From the NCBI GenBank assembly GCA_965277895.1, contig CBDIDR010000001.1:248001-312000 (forward strand): a stretch of 64,000 bases of DNA, in the 5' to 3' direction. A program made the position numbers and the translations under genes. The notes beneath the pieces are model-generated. The model was not told the DNA's origin and ran no database searches. It saw nothing but the letters and a program-made list of their open reading frames with translations. The stretch's first letter is position 1. Each line of letters begins with the position of its first letter. This DNA comes from GCA-2862585 sp965277895. GTDB taxonomy: Bacteria; Bacteroidota; Bacteroidia; Flavobacteriales; UBA7312. Positions 1-9,233 of the stretch are shown here, piece after piece.

Positions 1-1
1 T

Positions 2-1081
2 GCCTCTCAAATGCATGACATGGATGGCAAAGCCATAAACTACACTTTACGTGAACCTATTGGCGTAGTCGGTTGTATATCGCCATGGAACCTACCCATT
101 TACCTCTTCACGTGGAAGATTGCCCCAGCTCTTGCTGCTGGAAATACCGTAGTGGCAAAGCCTTCTGAAGTAACGCCTTATACGGCTTATCTCTTGTCAG
201 AAGTATGTCAAGAAGTAGGCTTTCCAAAAGGAGTATTAAATATTGTTCATGGCTATGGACACAAGGTAGGTGCTGCTATTACTAGACACCCTGATACGCC
301 AGTTATTTCCTTTACTGGTGGTACAGTAACGGGTGCTAAAATTGCGGAAACAGCAGCTCCTATGTTCAAGAAATTATCCCTAGAATTAGGTGGGAAAAAC
401 CCTAATATCATCTTCGCTGATGCCGATTTTGAAGATGCACTAGAAATGGCTTTAAAAGCTTCTTTCAGAAATCAAGGTCAAATTTGCCTTTGTGGCTCTC
501 GACTATTTGTTGAAGAACCTATTTATGAAAAATTTAAAGCTGCTTTTGTAAAACGAACTCAAGAACTCAAGGTTGGAAACCCTAAGGCAGATAATGACTT
601 AGGAGCAGTCGTTTCTAAAGACCATATGAATAGTATTTTAAGCAAAATAGAACTTGCCAAAGAAGAAGGCGGGAAAGTTTTATGTGGTGGAAATAGACTT
701 ATTCTAGAAGGTGAACTAAGTGAGGGCTACTACATAGAGCCAACTATTATTGAAGGCTTAAACCATATGTGTCGAACAAATCAAGAAGAGATTTTTGGTC
801 CCGTGGTGAGTATTATGCCTTTTAAAAATGAGGAAGACGTCATTGAAATGGCAAACAGTACACGCTATGGCTTAGCGGCCAGTATCTTTACAAAAGACAT
901 CAGTAAAGGACACAGAGTAGCGGCAAAAATAGACTCAGGAATAATTTGGATAAACACCTGGATGATGCGTGATTTACGTATCCCCTTTGGCGGCATGAAA
1001 GATTCAGGCGTTGGTCGCGAAGGCGGATTCAAATCCTTAGAATTCTTTACAGAACCTAAAAACGTTTGCCTGAAAATATGA
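2..1081 (+). CDS. Aldehyde dehydrogenase, 2-aminomuconic semialdehyde type (5' end outside window)
   Basis: NAD(P)-dependent aldehyde dehydrogenase. The frame is open to the window edge, so about the first quarter of a roughly 480-residue protein is missing and the ATG at 11 is internal. Counting from that Met, visible landmarks are SPWN (Asn27), ELGGKNP (Glu126), the catalytic Cys159 in GQICLCG and EEIFGPV near the C-terminus. The sequence, including INYTLREPIGV and the QICLCGSR context, resembles ALDH8A1 and bacterial 2-aminomuconate-semialdehyde dehydrogenases, which oxidise the product of ACMS decarboxylase in the kynurenine/3-hydroxyanthranilate route. The substrate is inferred by resemblance; the ALDH fold is certain. 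A RidA protein like 2-aminomuconate deaminase, the next step, lies far away at 45130-45546. Confidence 0.9.
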   Translation, partial: ASQMHDMDGKAINYTLREPIGVVGCISPWNLPIYLFTWKIAPALAAGNTVVAKPSEVTPYTAYLLSEVCQEVGFPKGVLNIVHGYGHKVGAAITRHPDTPVISFTGGTVTGAKIAETAAPMFKKLSLELGGKNPNIIFADADFEDALEMALKASFRNQGQICLCGSRLFVEEPIYEKFKAAFVKRTQELKVGNPKADNDLGAVVSKDHMNSILSKIELAKEEGGKVLCGGNRLILEGELSEGYYIEPTIIEGLNHMCRTNQEEIFGPVVSIMPFKNEEDVIEMANSTRYGLAASIFTKDISKGHRVAAKIDSGIIWINTWMMRDLRIPFGGMKDSGVGREGGFKSLEFFTEPKNVCLKI

Positions 1082-1146
1082 TTCAAGTCATGGAATTTGG
1101 TTTCTATTCACTTTACCTTGGTAAGTGAATCTAAAACTAAATTTCT

Positions 1147-1560
1147 ATGAAAAAGAGAACCCCCATTTCAAAAATTATGTCTAACGACATAATTACAATC
1201 AACAAAACCCAATCTATCCGTGAAGTCAGTGAAATCATCAGGGATAAAAACATCCGACACGTACCCGTTGTTTCTGGCGAGAAGATTATTGGAATGCTGA
1301 GTAAAGTCGATTTACAAAAAATTTCTTTTGTAAATACTGTTGATGGTGACGAACTCACCACTGCACTTTACGATGGACTAAACATTGAGCAAGTCATGAC
1401 AAAAGACGTAAAAGTGGTTCAGAAAAACGATACCATTTACGATGTGGCTACCATCTTATCAAAAAATGAATTTCATTCTCTTCCAGTACTTGAGAACGAA
1501 AAATTAGTTGGTATTGTCACCAATACCGACCTAATCAAATATTTAGTGGATCAATACTAG
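1147..1560 (+). CDS. Stand-alone CBS-domain pair protein
   Basis: A 137-residue protein made only of two CBS domains (about residues 9-62 and 74-135). Each has the typical pattern: an IMSNDIITI or VMTKDVKVV start, a central HVPVV or SLPVL strand and a closing IIGMLSKVDL or LVGIVTNTDL. CBS pairs bind adenosine nucleotides and usually regulate a partner; with no catalytic domain attached, the partner cannot be told from sequence. It follows the dehydrogenase by 65 bases on the same strand and could be co-transcribed or separate. It converges with the small gene on the other strand at 1566. Confidence 0.85.
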   Translation: MKKRTPISKIMSNDIITINKTQSIREVSEIIRDKNIRHVPVVSGEKIIGMLSKVDLQKISFVNTVDGDELTTALYDGLNIEQVMTKDVKVVQKNDTIYDVATILSKNEFHSLPVLENEKLVGIVTNTDLIKYLVDQY

Positions 1561-1565
1561 ACTTT

Positions 1566-1811
1566 CTATTTCAGAAAAGGATCTATATACTTAATATCGC
1601 GGTGTTTCAACAACACCGTGGTATTAGGTGTTTTTGTTTCAAACTTTAGGTGCATTTCGCCATCAAAATCTTTGACTTCCAGTACAGTCCCTACTTGTCT
1701 GAGGTTGTTTTTCAATAGTAATTCGACTTGGTTGCCTACTAATTCGTTCCAAAGATGCTTCCCGTATTTGTTCTTCTGATACAGGGCATCGAGTTCATCT
1801 TTCCAATACAT
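1566..1811 (-). CDS. Small conserved-looking protein of unknown function
   Basis: An 81-residue protein I do not recognise. After a charged helical N-terminus (DELDALYQKNKYGKHLWNEL) the rest looks beta-rich with a central Gly-Thr-Val turn and ends IDPFLK, compatible with a small SH3-like or Sm-like barrel. That fold guess rests on the hydrophobic pattern only. There is no signal peptide, Cys or His cluster. It ends five bases from the convergent CBS gene. I saw no clear TAnnTTTG box in the 80 bases upstream. Confidence 0.6.
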   Translation of the reverse strand: MYWKDELDALYQKNKYGKHLWNELVGNQVELLLKNNLRQVGTVLEVKDFDGEMHLKFETKTPNTTVLLKHRDIKYIDPFLK

Positions 1812-1891
1812 AGTTTAAGTTTTACACTACAAAACTGCTACATTGTTGTTAATAGAATGTATGAAGAAGATTAAATAAAGGTTAACTCCTG

Positions 1892-4765
1892 CTAATTTAT
1901 GATGAACTCATCGGCAAAAAGCCAAGTAGTGCCCCCTGCTCCTAAGTGCCACTCAGGACAAATACCATAATTTTTTGCCTTGACCTTCACATAACGTGCC
2001 TTTGCTGATAGGCTGGTTGAAAAGTCTTGATGAAAGGAACCGTATTCTTTATCTGAAAAAGTGTTTTTTATGGTCGCAACAGACGTAAAATTAATACCAT
2101 CATTTGAAATTAGAAACTCCACTTCTGGCGGATAGAATATCCATGATTTTATATCCTGCAAACAGCCTAAGGCTAAACGGTTAATTGTACTGATTTTTCC
2201 TAAATCTACAGTCGCTTCTAAATCTTCACGGTAGCCCTGCCAGTCGCCTGTTCGATAGCTCCCTGTACCTCTCAAATAATCAATTAGGGTTTTGTCACCC
2301 GATCCAGAATACTGATTGGCATACTTGCTTTGAATCGTAATGCTTCGGCTACCATCAATCTTAAAAAATGACGCAGAAATATCTTTACTTATTCCATTAG
2401 CTGAATAGGCGATTGCATTAACTGTGGTATTATCAAACAAGCTAACGGGCTCTGTATAAATCCTTGATTGCTGAGTAGGGATGCTTCCGTCTAGTGTATA
2501 ATGAATTGCCGCTTCTTGTGCGCTGCCTATTTTAACTTTTATGCTGTCTGTAAACGTTTGACTTTCTGCTTCAAAATAAGGTGTGGCTGTTAATTGCGGT
2601 TTACTTATTGTGGAAGGTGGAGGGTTTTTTGAACCCCAATCGCTAGGCTTATCACCCATTATAAACACTAATTCTCCTCCGTTAATGATATCAGCATGAC
2701 GTATAAAAGGTCTGTTCAGTAACTTTCCATTTAATACTGCTGACTGTATGTATTTATTGGATTCACTTAATTTTTCAGCTCGTGTTATAAAGGTTTTACC
2801 GTTCTCTATTTTAATGTGTGATTGTGAAAACATAGGTGTGCCTATGGTATAGTAATCCAATCCTGGCGTAACACTATAAAATCCTAAAGCACTCAAAACG
2901 TACCATGATGACATCTGGCCACAATCTTCATTTCCAGAAAGACCATCAGTATGAATACTGTATTGTTCTTCCATAATTTGTCGGACACGCTCTTGTGTTT
3001 TATGAGGCTTTCCTACATAATTGTACAGGTATGCCATGTGGTGGCTAGGCTCGTTACCGTGAGCATATTGTCCAATAAGCCCTGTAATATCTACTTGATA
3101 TCGTCCAGTAGTTTTGCTGTTTGTTGAGAACAAACTATCTAGATGACGTTCCAAAACATTTTCCCCGCCCATTAGCTCAATCAGTCCATTAATATCTTGA
3201 GGAACAAATGTAGAATACTGCCATGCGTTGGCTTCGGTATAATTAAAATTGACTTCTTCTGGAAGGAAGGGTCCAAACCAATTGTGTCGTACTTTAGCTC
3301 TGAAAAAGCCCGTTGAGGGGTCAAATAGGTTTTTATAATATTGAGCTCTCAAGTAGAATTCATCAGCTAATTTTTCTTTATTTAAGGAGTCTGCCATCAT
3401 TGCAATACACCAATCGTCATAAGCATATTCTAAGGTTTTAGAAACAGATTCAGGCTCGTCACTTGCCGAAATAAAGCCTTTGTTTTTGTAAAATTCAAGT
3501 CCATCGCCATCCAAATTTGCACTGTGTAGCATGGCTTCAAATGCCGCATAGACATCATAATCTCTCAAGCCCTTGGCATAAGCATCCGCAATAACTGGAA
3601 TAGCATGATAACCAATCATACAATTGGTATAATTTGCCGCTAGCTCCCATATGGGTAATTTTCCACCCTCATTAAATTGCCTTAAAAAGGTTCTGATAAA
3701 TTCATTGGTTTTCTTTTGTTCGATGATTGTAAATAAAGGATGGGTTGCTCTAAAAGTATCCCACAAAGAGAAAATGGTATAATGATTATCGGAAGTATCT
3801 CGGTGAATCTTCATGTCCATTCCTCTATATCGTCCATCAACATCTATGTATAGATTTGGGTTAAGCATGGAGTGATAAAGGGCGGTGTAAAAGATTGTTT
3901 TGTCGTCCTCTTTTCTGTCAAATACTTGAATTTTTGAAAGTGCTTGTTCCCATTTACTTTGAGATTGAGTTTTTGTTTTTTCAAAATCCCAATGGTCTAT
4001 TTCGGACTCCAAATTTTTCTGAGCACCTAGCATATCAACAGCAGAAATACCCACTTTTACATGCAAGGGCTTATCAAGTTTTCCAAAGTCTAAACCTACA
4101 ACTAAACTGTCAGCTCTAAAGGTGTTACTGAGAATGGGCGATGAAAATTTAGCGTAAAAAAATAGCCTTTGGTCATTTGCCCATTCTGTTGAATGGCGAT
4201 AGCCCTTAATAGTAAGACTATCTACTATTTCTAAATATACATCCGTTAACTTATCTCTATGATCTAAATCTAAGACTACATGAGCGTTCTCATCTTTTGG
4301 AAATGTATAGCGATGAAAACCAGCTCTTGGACTGGTCGTAAGCTCAACATCGATGCCATAATCTTCTAAAAATACTTGATAGTAGGCTGGTTCTGCTTTT
4401 TCCCTTTCATGAGAAAATAATGAGCCGTAACCTTCTTTGCCATCTGCTCCATTTACTAATCGCAATTTGCCAGTGGTAGGCATCAGCAAAACATCGGCAT
4501 AATCGGAAATTCCTGTACCACTCAAATGGGTGTGCGAAAAGCCATAGATAATACTATCGGTATAGTGGTAGCCTCCACAACCGTCCCAGCCTGTAAGCCT
4601 TGAGTCAGGACTTAATTGTACCATTCCAAAAGGAGTTGCTGCTCCTGGGTATGTATGCCCATGACCGCCAGTTCCTATAAAAGGGTCAACGTAATCTATG
4701 AGTCGCTTGTCTGTTGTTTGACAAGACAATACGAGTATCGATAATAACCAAATGTATTTTTTCAT
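1892..4765 (-). CDS. GH92 family alpha-mannosidase lipoprotein
   Basis: Predicted exo-alpha-mannosidase of glycoside hydrolase family 92, which trims mannose from high-mannose glycans using calcium. I chose the ATG at 4765 because it begins a lipoprotein signal (MKKYIWLLSILVLSC) with a lipobox Cys at residue 15; an in-frame ATG exists at 4786. The mature N-terminus has the family hallmark YVDPFIGTGGHGHTYPGA, followed by the beta-sandwich and the (alpha/alpha)6 domain with the GNEDCGQMSSW motif. The last 230 residues add a chitobiase-C-like domain (YTLDGSIPT) and an F5/8 type C-like domain, probably for carbohydrate binding. It is the last gene of a three-gene operon; the ROK kinase stop codon is two bases upstream. 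Cell-surface or periplasmic location is inferred from the lipobox. Confidence 0.92.
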   Translation of the reverse strand: MKKYIWLLSILVLSCQTTDKRLIDYVDPFIGTGGHGHTYPGAATPFGMVQLSPDSRLTGWDGCGGYHYTDSIIYGFSHTHLSGTGISDYADVLLMPTTGKLRLVNGADGKEGYGSLFSHEREKAEPAYYQVFLEDYGIDVELTTSPRAGFHRYTFPKDENAHVVLDLDHRDKLTDVYLEIVDSLTIKGYRHSTEWANDQRLFFYAKFSSPILSNTFRADSLVVGLDFGKLDKPLHVKVGISAVDMLGAQKNLESEIDHWDFEKTKTQSQSKWEQALSKIQVFDRKEDDKTIFYTALYHSMLNPNLYIDVDGRYRGMDMKIHRDTSDNHYTIFSLWDTFRATHPLFTIIEQKKTNEFIRTFLRQFNEGGKLPIWELAANYTNCMIGYHAIPVIADAYAKGLRDYDVYAAFEAMLHSANLDGDGLEFYKNKGFISASDEPESVSKTLEYAYDDWCIAMMADSLNKEKLADEFYLRAQYYKNLFDPSTGFFRAKVRHNWFGPFLPEEVNFNYTEANAWQYSTFVPQDINGLIELMGGENVLERHLDSLFSTNSKTTGRYQVDITGLIGQYAHGNEPSHHMAYLYNYVGKPHKTQERVRQIMEEQYSIHTDGLSGNEDCGQMSSWYVLSALGFYSVTPGLDYYTIGTPMFSQSHIKIENGKTFITRAEKLSESNKYIQSAVLNGKLLNRPFIRHADIINGGELVFIMGDKPSDWGSKNPPPSTISKPQLTATPYFEAESQTFTDSIKVKIGSAQEAAIHYTLDGSIPTQQSRIYTEPVSLFDNTTVNAIAYSANGISKDISASFFKIDGSRSITIQSKYANQYSGSGDKTLIDYLRGTGSYRTGDWQGYREDLEATVDLGKISTINRLALGCLQDIKSWIFYPPEVEFLISNDGINFTSVATIKNTFSDKEYGSFHQDFSTSLSAKARYVKVKAKNYGICPEWHLGAGGTTWLFADEFIIN

Positions 4766-4767
4766 TT

Positions 4768-5673
4768 TTAACTTATTTCTTTCCATGCTAGTGCACTAGC
4801 TCCTAATATTGCTGCATCTACCCCTTCCAATGCTGAAGGGAGAAGTTCTATTTTTTCTTTATAAATAGCCAACAAATGTTCTTCCATATATTTCTTGGTG
4901 GGCTTGAATAATAACTCTCCTGCCTGGGCTAAACCTCCGAATAAATATATTTTTCTTGGACTTGTAATTGCCACCGCATTTGCTAGTGCTAAGCCTAATT
5001 TTCTAGCAGTGAAATCAAAGGCTTCTAAAGCCCATTTCGTTCCCTTTTTGGCTTCTTCAAATACTTGTGCTGAAGTATAGTTTTTGGCTGTCATTTCAAA
5101 GGCTGTTCTGCTAATTGCTGATGCTGAGGCATATGTTTCTAAACAGCCTTTTCTTCCACATCCGCATTGACGTCCGTTCTCCTCAACAATGACGTGCCCT
5201 AATTCTCCAGCAAAGGCATCGTGTCCGTATATTAATTGGCCATTTGACACAAAACCACTACCTAATCCCGTTCCTAAAGTTACCATAATGAAATTATTGA
5301 CTCCTTTAGCACTTCCGTACACCATTTCTCCTATTGCAGTTGCATTGGCGTCATTTGTTACAAGTACCGGCATATCAAAATACTCATGGAAATAGTCTTT
5401 TAAAGGCACATAGTCTGGCCAATTAAGGTTTGGGGCAAACTCAACCGTTCCATTGTAATAGTTGCCGTTGGGAGCTCCTATACCAACTGCCAAAGCTTCA
5501 TTTTCCATAAGGTTAATTAGTAGGTGATTGCATACGACTTTTACCAAGTCTTTTGGATTATCAAAATCTTTAGTCTTAACACTGCCTTTATATAAAAAGT
5601 CGCCATTAGATTCTACCCAACCAAAGACTGTATTCGTACCGCCAATATCAACTCCTGCACATACTTTTTTCAT
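4768..5673 (-). CDS. ROK family sugar kinase
   Basis: A 301-residue ATP-dependent hexose kinase of the ROK family. It has the N-terminal phosphate-binding motif DIGGTN (residues 9-14), the catalytic Asp108 in TNDANATA, a second phosphate motif LGTGLGSG (133-140) and the ROK zinc site built from His160 and CGCGRKGC (170-177). ROK enzymes act on glucose, mannose, GlcNAc or ManNAc; the substrate is not readable from these motifs. Its place between a glycosylasparaginase and a GH92 mannosidase makes mannose or GlcNAc the most sensible guess. It starts 23 bases after the glycosylasparaginase stop and ends two bases before the mannosidase start, so it is clearly within one operon. Confidence 0.92.
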   Translation of the reverse strand: MKKVCAGVDIGGTNTVFGWVESNGDFLYKGSVKTKDFDNPKDLVKVVCNHLLINLMENEALAVGIGAPNGNYYNGTVEFAPNLNWPDYVPLKDYFHEYFDMPVLVTNDANATAIGEMVYGSAKGVNNFIMVTLGTGLGSGFVSNGQLIYGHDAFAGELGHVIVEENGRQCGCGRKGCLETYASASAISRTAFEMTAKNYTSAQVFEEAKKGTKWALEAFDFTARKLGLALANAVAITSPRKIYLFGGLAQAGELLFKPTKKYMEEHLLAIYKEKIELLPSALEGVDAAILGASALAWKEIS

Positions 5674-5696
5674 TATTCTTTTTTAGTAGGGTTAAA

Positions 5697-6677
5697 TTAT
5701 AAATAGGAAGGTGAATCTATTAATTGATTGCTCCCATTCTGATGCAATGCATAATTAAAATGGGGATGAACGGCATATGCTCCATGTTCTCCCTTTTTAT
5801 TAATGGCTAAGTAGCCAATTTGCATATCCTTATAGTTTTGATTTTTAACAATCCTAGCGATAGCTTCTTCACAGGCTTCTTGGGGTGAAGCTCCTTGACG
5901 CATAAGCTCTACGACTAGAAATGAACCTAGTGTTTTCATAACGGCTTCGCCCATTCCTGTGGCACAGCAGCCGCCAACTTCATTGTCCACAAACATACCT
6001 GCTCCGATAATTGGGGAATCACCTACACGTCCGTGCATTTTCCATGAAAGACCTGAGGTTGTACATGCTCCAGAAATATCTCCGTTTTTATCAAGTGCCA
6101 ATAGACCTATGGTGTCGTGATTTTCAACATTTATAATGGGTTTGTATTGGGCTTCTTTCTTCCACTCTTCCCAACGCTGACGGGACTTTTCTGTGAGTAA
6201 GTCTTCCTTTGGAAATCCTTGTTTTATAGCAAAGTCTAAAGCTCCTTTTCCTGAAAGCATCACGTGGGGCGTTTCGTCCATAACCTTTCTTGCAACAGAG
6301 ATGGGATGTTTTATGTGTTCTAAAAATGATACTGCTCCACAGTTTCCATTGTGGTCCATTATACAAGCATCTAGAGTGACATGGCCGTCCCTATCAGGCA
6401 ATCCGCCATAACCAACACTGGTAGATTCTGGGTCTGCTTCAGGAACTTTTACGCCTTCTTCTACGGCATCTATGGCTTTTCCTCCATTTTTAAGGCGTTG
6501 CATAGCGGCCTCATTGGCAGCCAATCCATGATTCCAAGTTGAAATAACCATAGGAAAGCCTTCTTCGGAATTAGTGTTAATCTTTTTCTTTGAATCAAGG
6601 GGTAATAGTTTAGGCAATAGTAGGGCTCCTACAGCTCCTAGCAAAGTGCCTTTTAAGAAGTGACGTCTATCTTTCAT
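5697..6677 (-). CDS. Glycosylasparaginase (N4-(beta-N-acetylglucosaminyl)-L-asparaginase), Tat-exported
   Basis: An Ntn-hydrolase that cleaves the GlcNAc-Asn bond, the last link of N-glycans to protein. The proenzyme should self-cleave before Thr189 in NHDTIGLL, which then acts as nucleophile; the substrate-binding HGRVGDSP (from residue 215) and the GAGMF and CCATGMGE motifs follow. The N-terminus MKDRRHFLKG plus a hydrophobic stretch is a twin-arginine signal, so the enzyme is exported folded. The length of 326 residues is normal. It is the first gene of the operon with the ROK kinase and GH92 mannosidase and has an exact -7 box at 6703-6710. Confidence 0.92.
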   Translation of the reverse strand: MKDRRHFLKGTLLGAVGALLLPKLLPLDSKKKINTNSEEGFPMVISTWNHGLAANEAAMQRLKNGGKAIDAVEEGVKVPEADPESTSVGYGGLPDRDGHVTLDACIMDHNGNCGAVSFLEHIKHPISVARKVMDETPHVMLSGKGALDFAIKQGFPKEDLLTEKSRQRWEEWKKEAQYKPIINVENHDTIGLLALDKNGDISGACTTSGLSWKMHGRVGDSPIIGAGMFVDNEVGGCCATGMGEAVMKTLGSFLVVELMRQGASPQEACEEAIARIVKNQNYKDMQIGYLAINKKGEHGAYAVHPHFNYALHQNGSNQLIDSPSYL

Positions 6678-6702
6678 TGTGGGAAAGTTTAATAATCCCT
6701 AA

Positions 6703-6710
6703 CAAATTTA
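6703..6710 (-). promoter_or_regulatory. -7 box of the glycosylasparaginase-ROK-GH92 operon
   Basis: TAAATTTG on the minus strand is an exact match to the Bacteroidota -7 consensus TAnnTTTG. It ends 25 bases before the glycosylasparaginase ATG, giving a leader of about 21 bases. Confidence 0.6.
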
Positions 6711-6727
6711 AGACTCTTTTTTAAAGT

Positions 6728-9205
6728 CTAAAATTCTCCACTATCGCCACCTTGCTTAATGTCGTCATTACGGATGTTCGTTCTGTTTTTAATGGCATCA
6801 AACCTCAACTCACCAAAGGTATATTTGAAGCTGATTCCAATAGAACGAAAGACCGTATTTCTATTGCTATACAGGTAAAAGTCATCTCCCTGAAGTTCTG
6901 TTTCAAAGGATTTGTATTTTTTGAATGGCTCAATAAACCTCAAACCAACAGAGCCTTTTTTATTACTAAACTCTTTCTTGAAGCCGAATGAAAACATTGA
7001 AAATCCTGGAATATATCCCTGAGCTGTTTGATTAGGCTGACGGAAAAAACCAAAGGTCTCGGCTTTGTAGCCTTTTCCAATGTCATAATTTCCTCCCATA
7101 TTCCAATTGAACAGTATTCGCCCCAAATCATCTGAGGTAGTCTGATAGGTGTAAAGGTTAAAGCCTGCTCGTAAATTGGCAGCTCCTAAAGTAATAGAGC
7201 CGTAATAATTGACCCCTATTGACAGATTTTCTCCCAAGTTTTGGTATGAGGTAATGGCTGTATCGCCATTTAAACGAACATTGGATTCTATTAAGTCATA
7301 AGTTTGTTTGGCAAAAAGGTAATAACTGCCTTTATATTTTCGTGCAAAGCTGTTGTAGCCCACCTCTACTTGGTGTGTTAATTCAGGCTTCAAATAAGGA
7401 TTTCCTTCATCTTGTGAAAATACATCAGTGTAGGAGGTGTTTGGATTTATATACCTCATTCCAGGTCTTGAAATACGTTTACTATAACTGGCTTTTATGG
7501 ACTTCATCATATCTATCTTCCTTGACAAAATAAAGCTAGGCAATAGAGTAGTGTATTCATTTTCAAACTGCCCTTTGCTGTTCATCAGCCAAGAGTCATT
7601 TATTTTAGAATTCCACTGCCCTGTTATTAGTGTGTTCTCGGCTCTTAATCCTATAACTGCCCCCCATTTTTTGGTGAGCTCCCACTTAGTAGACAGATAG
7701 AGCGAGGCTACATTTTGAGTGTAGTCAAACTGCTCCAAAGGTTGTAGATAGGATGTTCCTTGTAAAGTGGAGTAATCGTTAACCAAATTTCTGTTAATAT
7801 ACTTTGCTCCCACTTCAATAGTGTGCTTATCTTTTAGTGGGTGGGTATAGTCTAACTGATAAGTGTATGATAGTGGACTTCCATCGTTTTTATTTATGAT
7901 GCTATCTGTTGGGCTTCTATCAATATAATCTTGATATACCAAATTATCTTGGTCAGAAACGTCCCCACCTAACTGAAAAGCTAATCTCAATTCACGGTCT
8001 TCGTGGTCACTAAATTTTTTAACATAATCGGTTGTCCACTCATAACCTAACATGAGGTTTTTTGAATCGGTATAGCGGCTCGTATCACTTATCTGATAGG
8101 CTAAATTGTCCAAAAACTCATTTTCCAAGATAGAGGTGTAAAGACTATCGTTTGCCCATTCAGTATTTGTTTGTCTATTCCCTCTAAACTGTACGCTCGT
8201 TACTAAGCTGTTGTAAGGGTTTATGTCGTAATACATTTCCGATGTTCCGCCGAAACCAATCCATTGACCGATCGTTTGAGAGTTTTTAGTCAGCGTAGTC
8301 GTATCAGCATAATTAAATCTATGATAGGTTTGTTCGCCTCCAAGTGGCCATCCGTAACGAATTCGTGCTCGAGTAGAAAATCCAAATTTCCCCTTTCCGT
8401 AATTTATGTCAAGCGACTGTTTGTTGACACGTGTTCCAACAGATCCATTAATGGTGCTTTTAAATCCAGATATTTGTTTTTGTTGAGTAATAATGTTGAT
8501 GATTCCGGCTCCGCCTTCGCCATCGTACTTAGCGGTTGGACTGGTAATTACCTCAACGCTTTTGACTTGTTCTGCAGGTATCATTTGTAGGGCGTCTGCT
8601 GCTGAACCTGAGAAAAACGTGGACTCTTTACCATTGACCAAAAACTTGATGTTTGAAGAGCCTCTTAGGTTAACATTACCTTCTAAATCTACTGATAAAA
8701 GAGGTGTTTTACGCAATACATCGGTTGCATCATCTAAGCCTTCGTTAAGGTCGTTTTCAGCGTTGTAAACAATCTTCTCCATCTTACTTTCATAGACTGG
8801 TCTATCTTCATTAATGGATACTTCTTTGAGGTTTACTGCACCAGGCTCAACTTTAACTTTCTTGAGATAGATAAAGGTTTTATTTTTATTTAAGGATACT
8901 TCTACACGCTTCTCCTCATAGCCTATATAGTTAACTAAAAAATAGTAATCGGCTAATCCTAGTTTATTAAATTGGAATGCCCCTTTTTCGTCTGTAATTG
9001 TACCCTCCATAAGGATATCATTTTTACGAAATAGTCGGACGTTAGCAAAGGGCAGTTCATCGCCTGACTTGGCATCGACAAGTTTACCGCTAATTTGACC
9101 GTTGTGAAGTGCGGCATTTTTACCTCCAAAGCTACCCATATCTGGACGTTGGGCAAATCCCAAAGAGGCTATAAATAAAAGTAAGATTGTTAGGTTAGTT
9201 CGCAT
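6728..9205 (-). CDS. TonB-dependent-receptor-like outer membrane barrel protein
   Basis: An 825-residue outer membrane protein with signal peptide MRTNLTILLLFIASLGFAQ, a carboxypeptidase-regulatory-like domain (about 38-115, from ISGKLVDAKSGDELPFANV), a plug-like segment (about 140-230, with LRGSSNIKFLVNGKE and TSPTAKYDGEGGAGIINI) and a large C-terminal beta-barrel ending in an aromatic-rich strand region. The order matches the family of Bacteroidota barrel proteins distantly related to TonB-dependent receptors. There is no SusD partner next to it, so the ligand is unknown; the adjacent glycan operon on the same strand is suggestive only. The ATG at 9205 lies four bases from an exact -7 box that is part of a perfect inverted repeat (9207-9229). 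Confidence 0.88.
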   Translation of the reverse strand: MRTNLTILLLFIASLGFAQRPDMGSFGGKNAALHNGQISGKLVDAKSGDELPFANVRLFRKNDILMEGTITDEKGAFQFNKLGLADYYFLVNYIGYEEKRVEVSLNKNKTFIYLKKVKVEPGAVNLKEVSINEDRPVYESKMEKIVYNAENDLNEGLDDATDVLRKTPLLSVDLEGNVNLRGSSNIKFLVNGKESTFFSGSAADALQMIPAEQVKSVEVITSPTAKYDGEGGAGIINIITQQKQISGFKSTINGSVGTRVNKQSLDINYGKGKFGFSTRARIRYGWPLGGEQTYHRFNYADTTTLTKNSQTIGQWIGFGGTSEMYYDINPYNSLVTSVQFRGNRQTNTEWANDSLYTSILENEFLDNLAYQISDTSRYTDSKNLMLGYEWTTDYVKKFSDHEDRELRLAFQLGGDVSDQDNLVYQDYIDRSPTDSIINKNDGSPLSYTYQLDYTHPLKDKHTIEVGAKYINRNLVNDYSTLQGTSYLQPLEQFDYTQNVASLYLSTKWELTKKWGAVIGLRAENTLITGQWNSKINDSWLMNSKGQFENEYTTLLPSFILSRKIDMMKSIKASYSKRISRPGMRYINPNTSYTDVFSQDEGNPYLKPELTHQVEVGYNSFARKYKGSYYLFAKQTYDLIESNVRLNGDTAITSYQNLGENLSIGVNYYGSITLGAANLRAGFNLYTYQTTSDDLGRILFNWNMGGNYDIGKGYKAETFGFFRQPNQTAQGYIPGFSMFSFGFKKEFSNKKGSVGLRFIEPFKKYKSFETELQGDDFYLYSNRNTVFRSIGISFKYTFGELRFDAIKNRTNIRNDDIKQGGDSGEF

Positions 9206-9206
9206 G

Positions 9207-9229
9207 GTACAAAAATAACCTTTTTGTAC
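9207..9229. repeat. Perfect 9-bp inverted repeat over the receptor promoter
   Basis: GTACAAAAA and TTTTTGTAC flank a 5-base spacer. The left arm contains most of the -7 box of the receptor gene and lies one base from its start codon, so a dimeric regulator bound here would block transcription. The A/T-rich arms could also arise by chance. Confidence 0.5.
9210..9217 (-). promoter_or_regulatory. -7 box of the barrel receptor gene (leaderless)
   Basis: TATTTTTG on the minus strand, an exact consensus match. Four bases separate it from the ATG at 9205, so the mRNA should begin at or next to the start codon. Confidence 0.55.
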
Positions 9230-9233
9230 ACAA

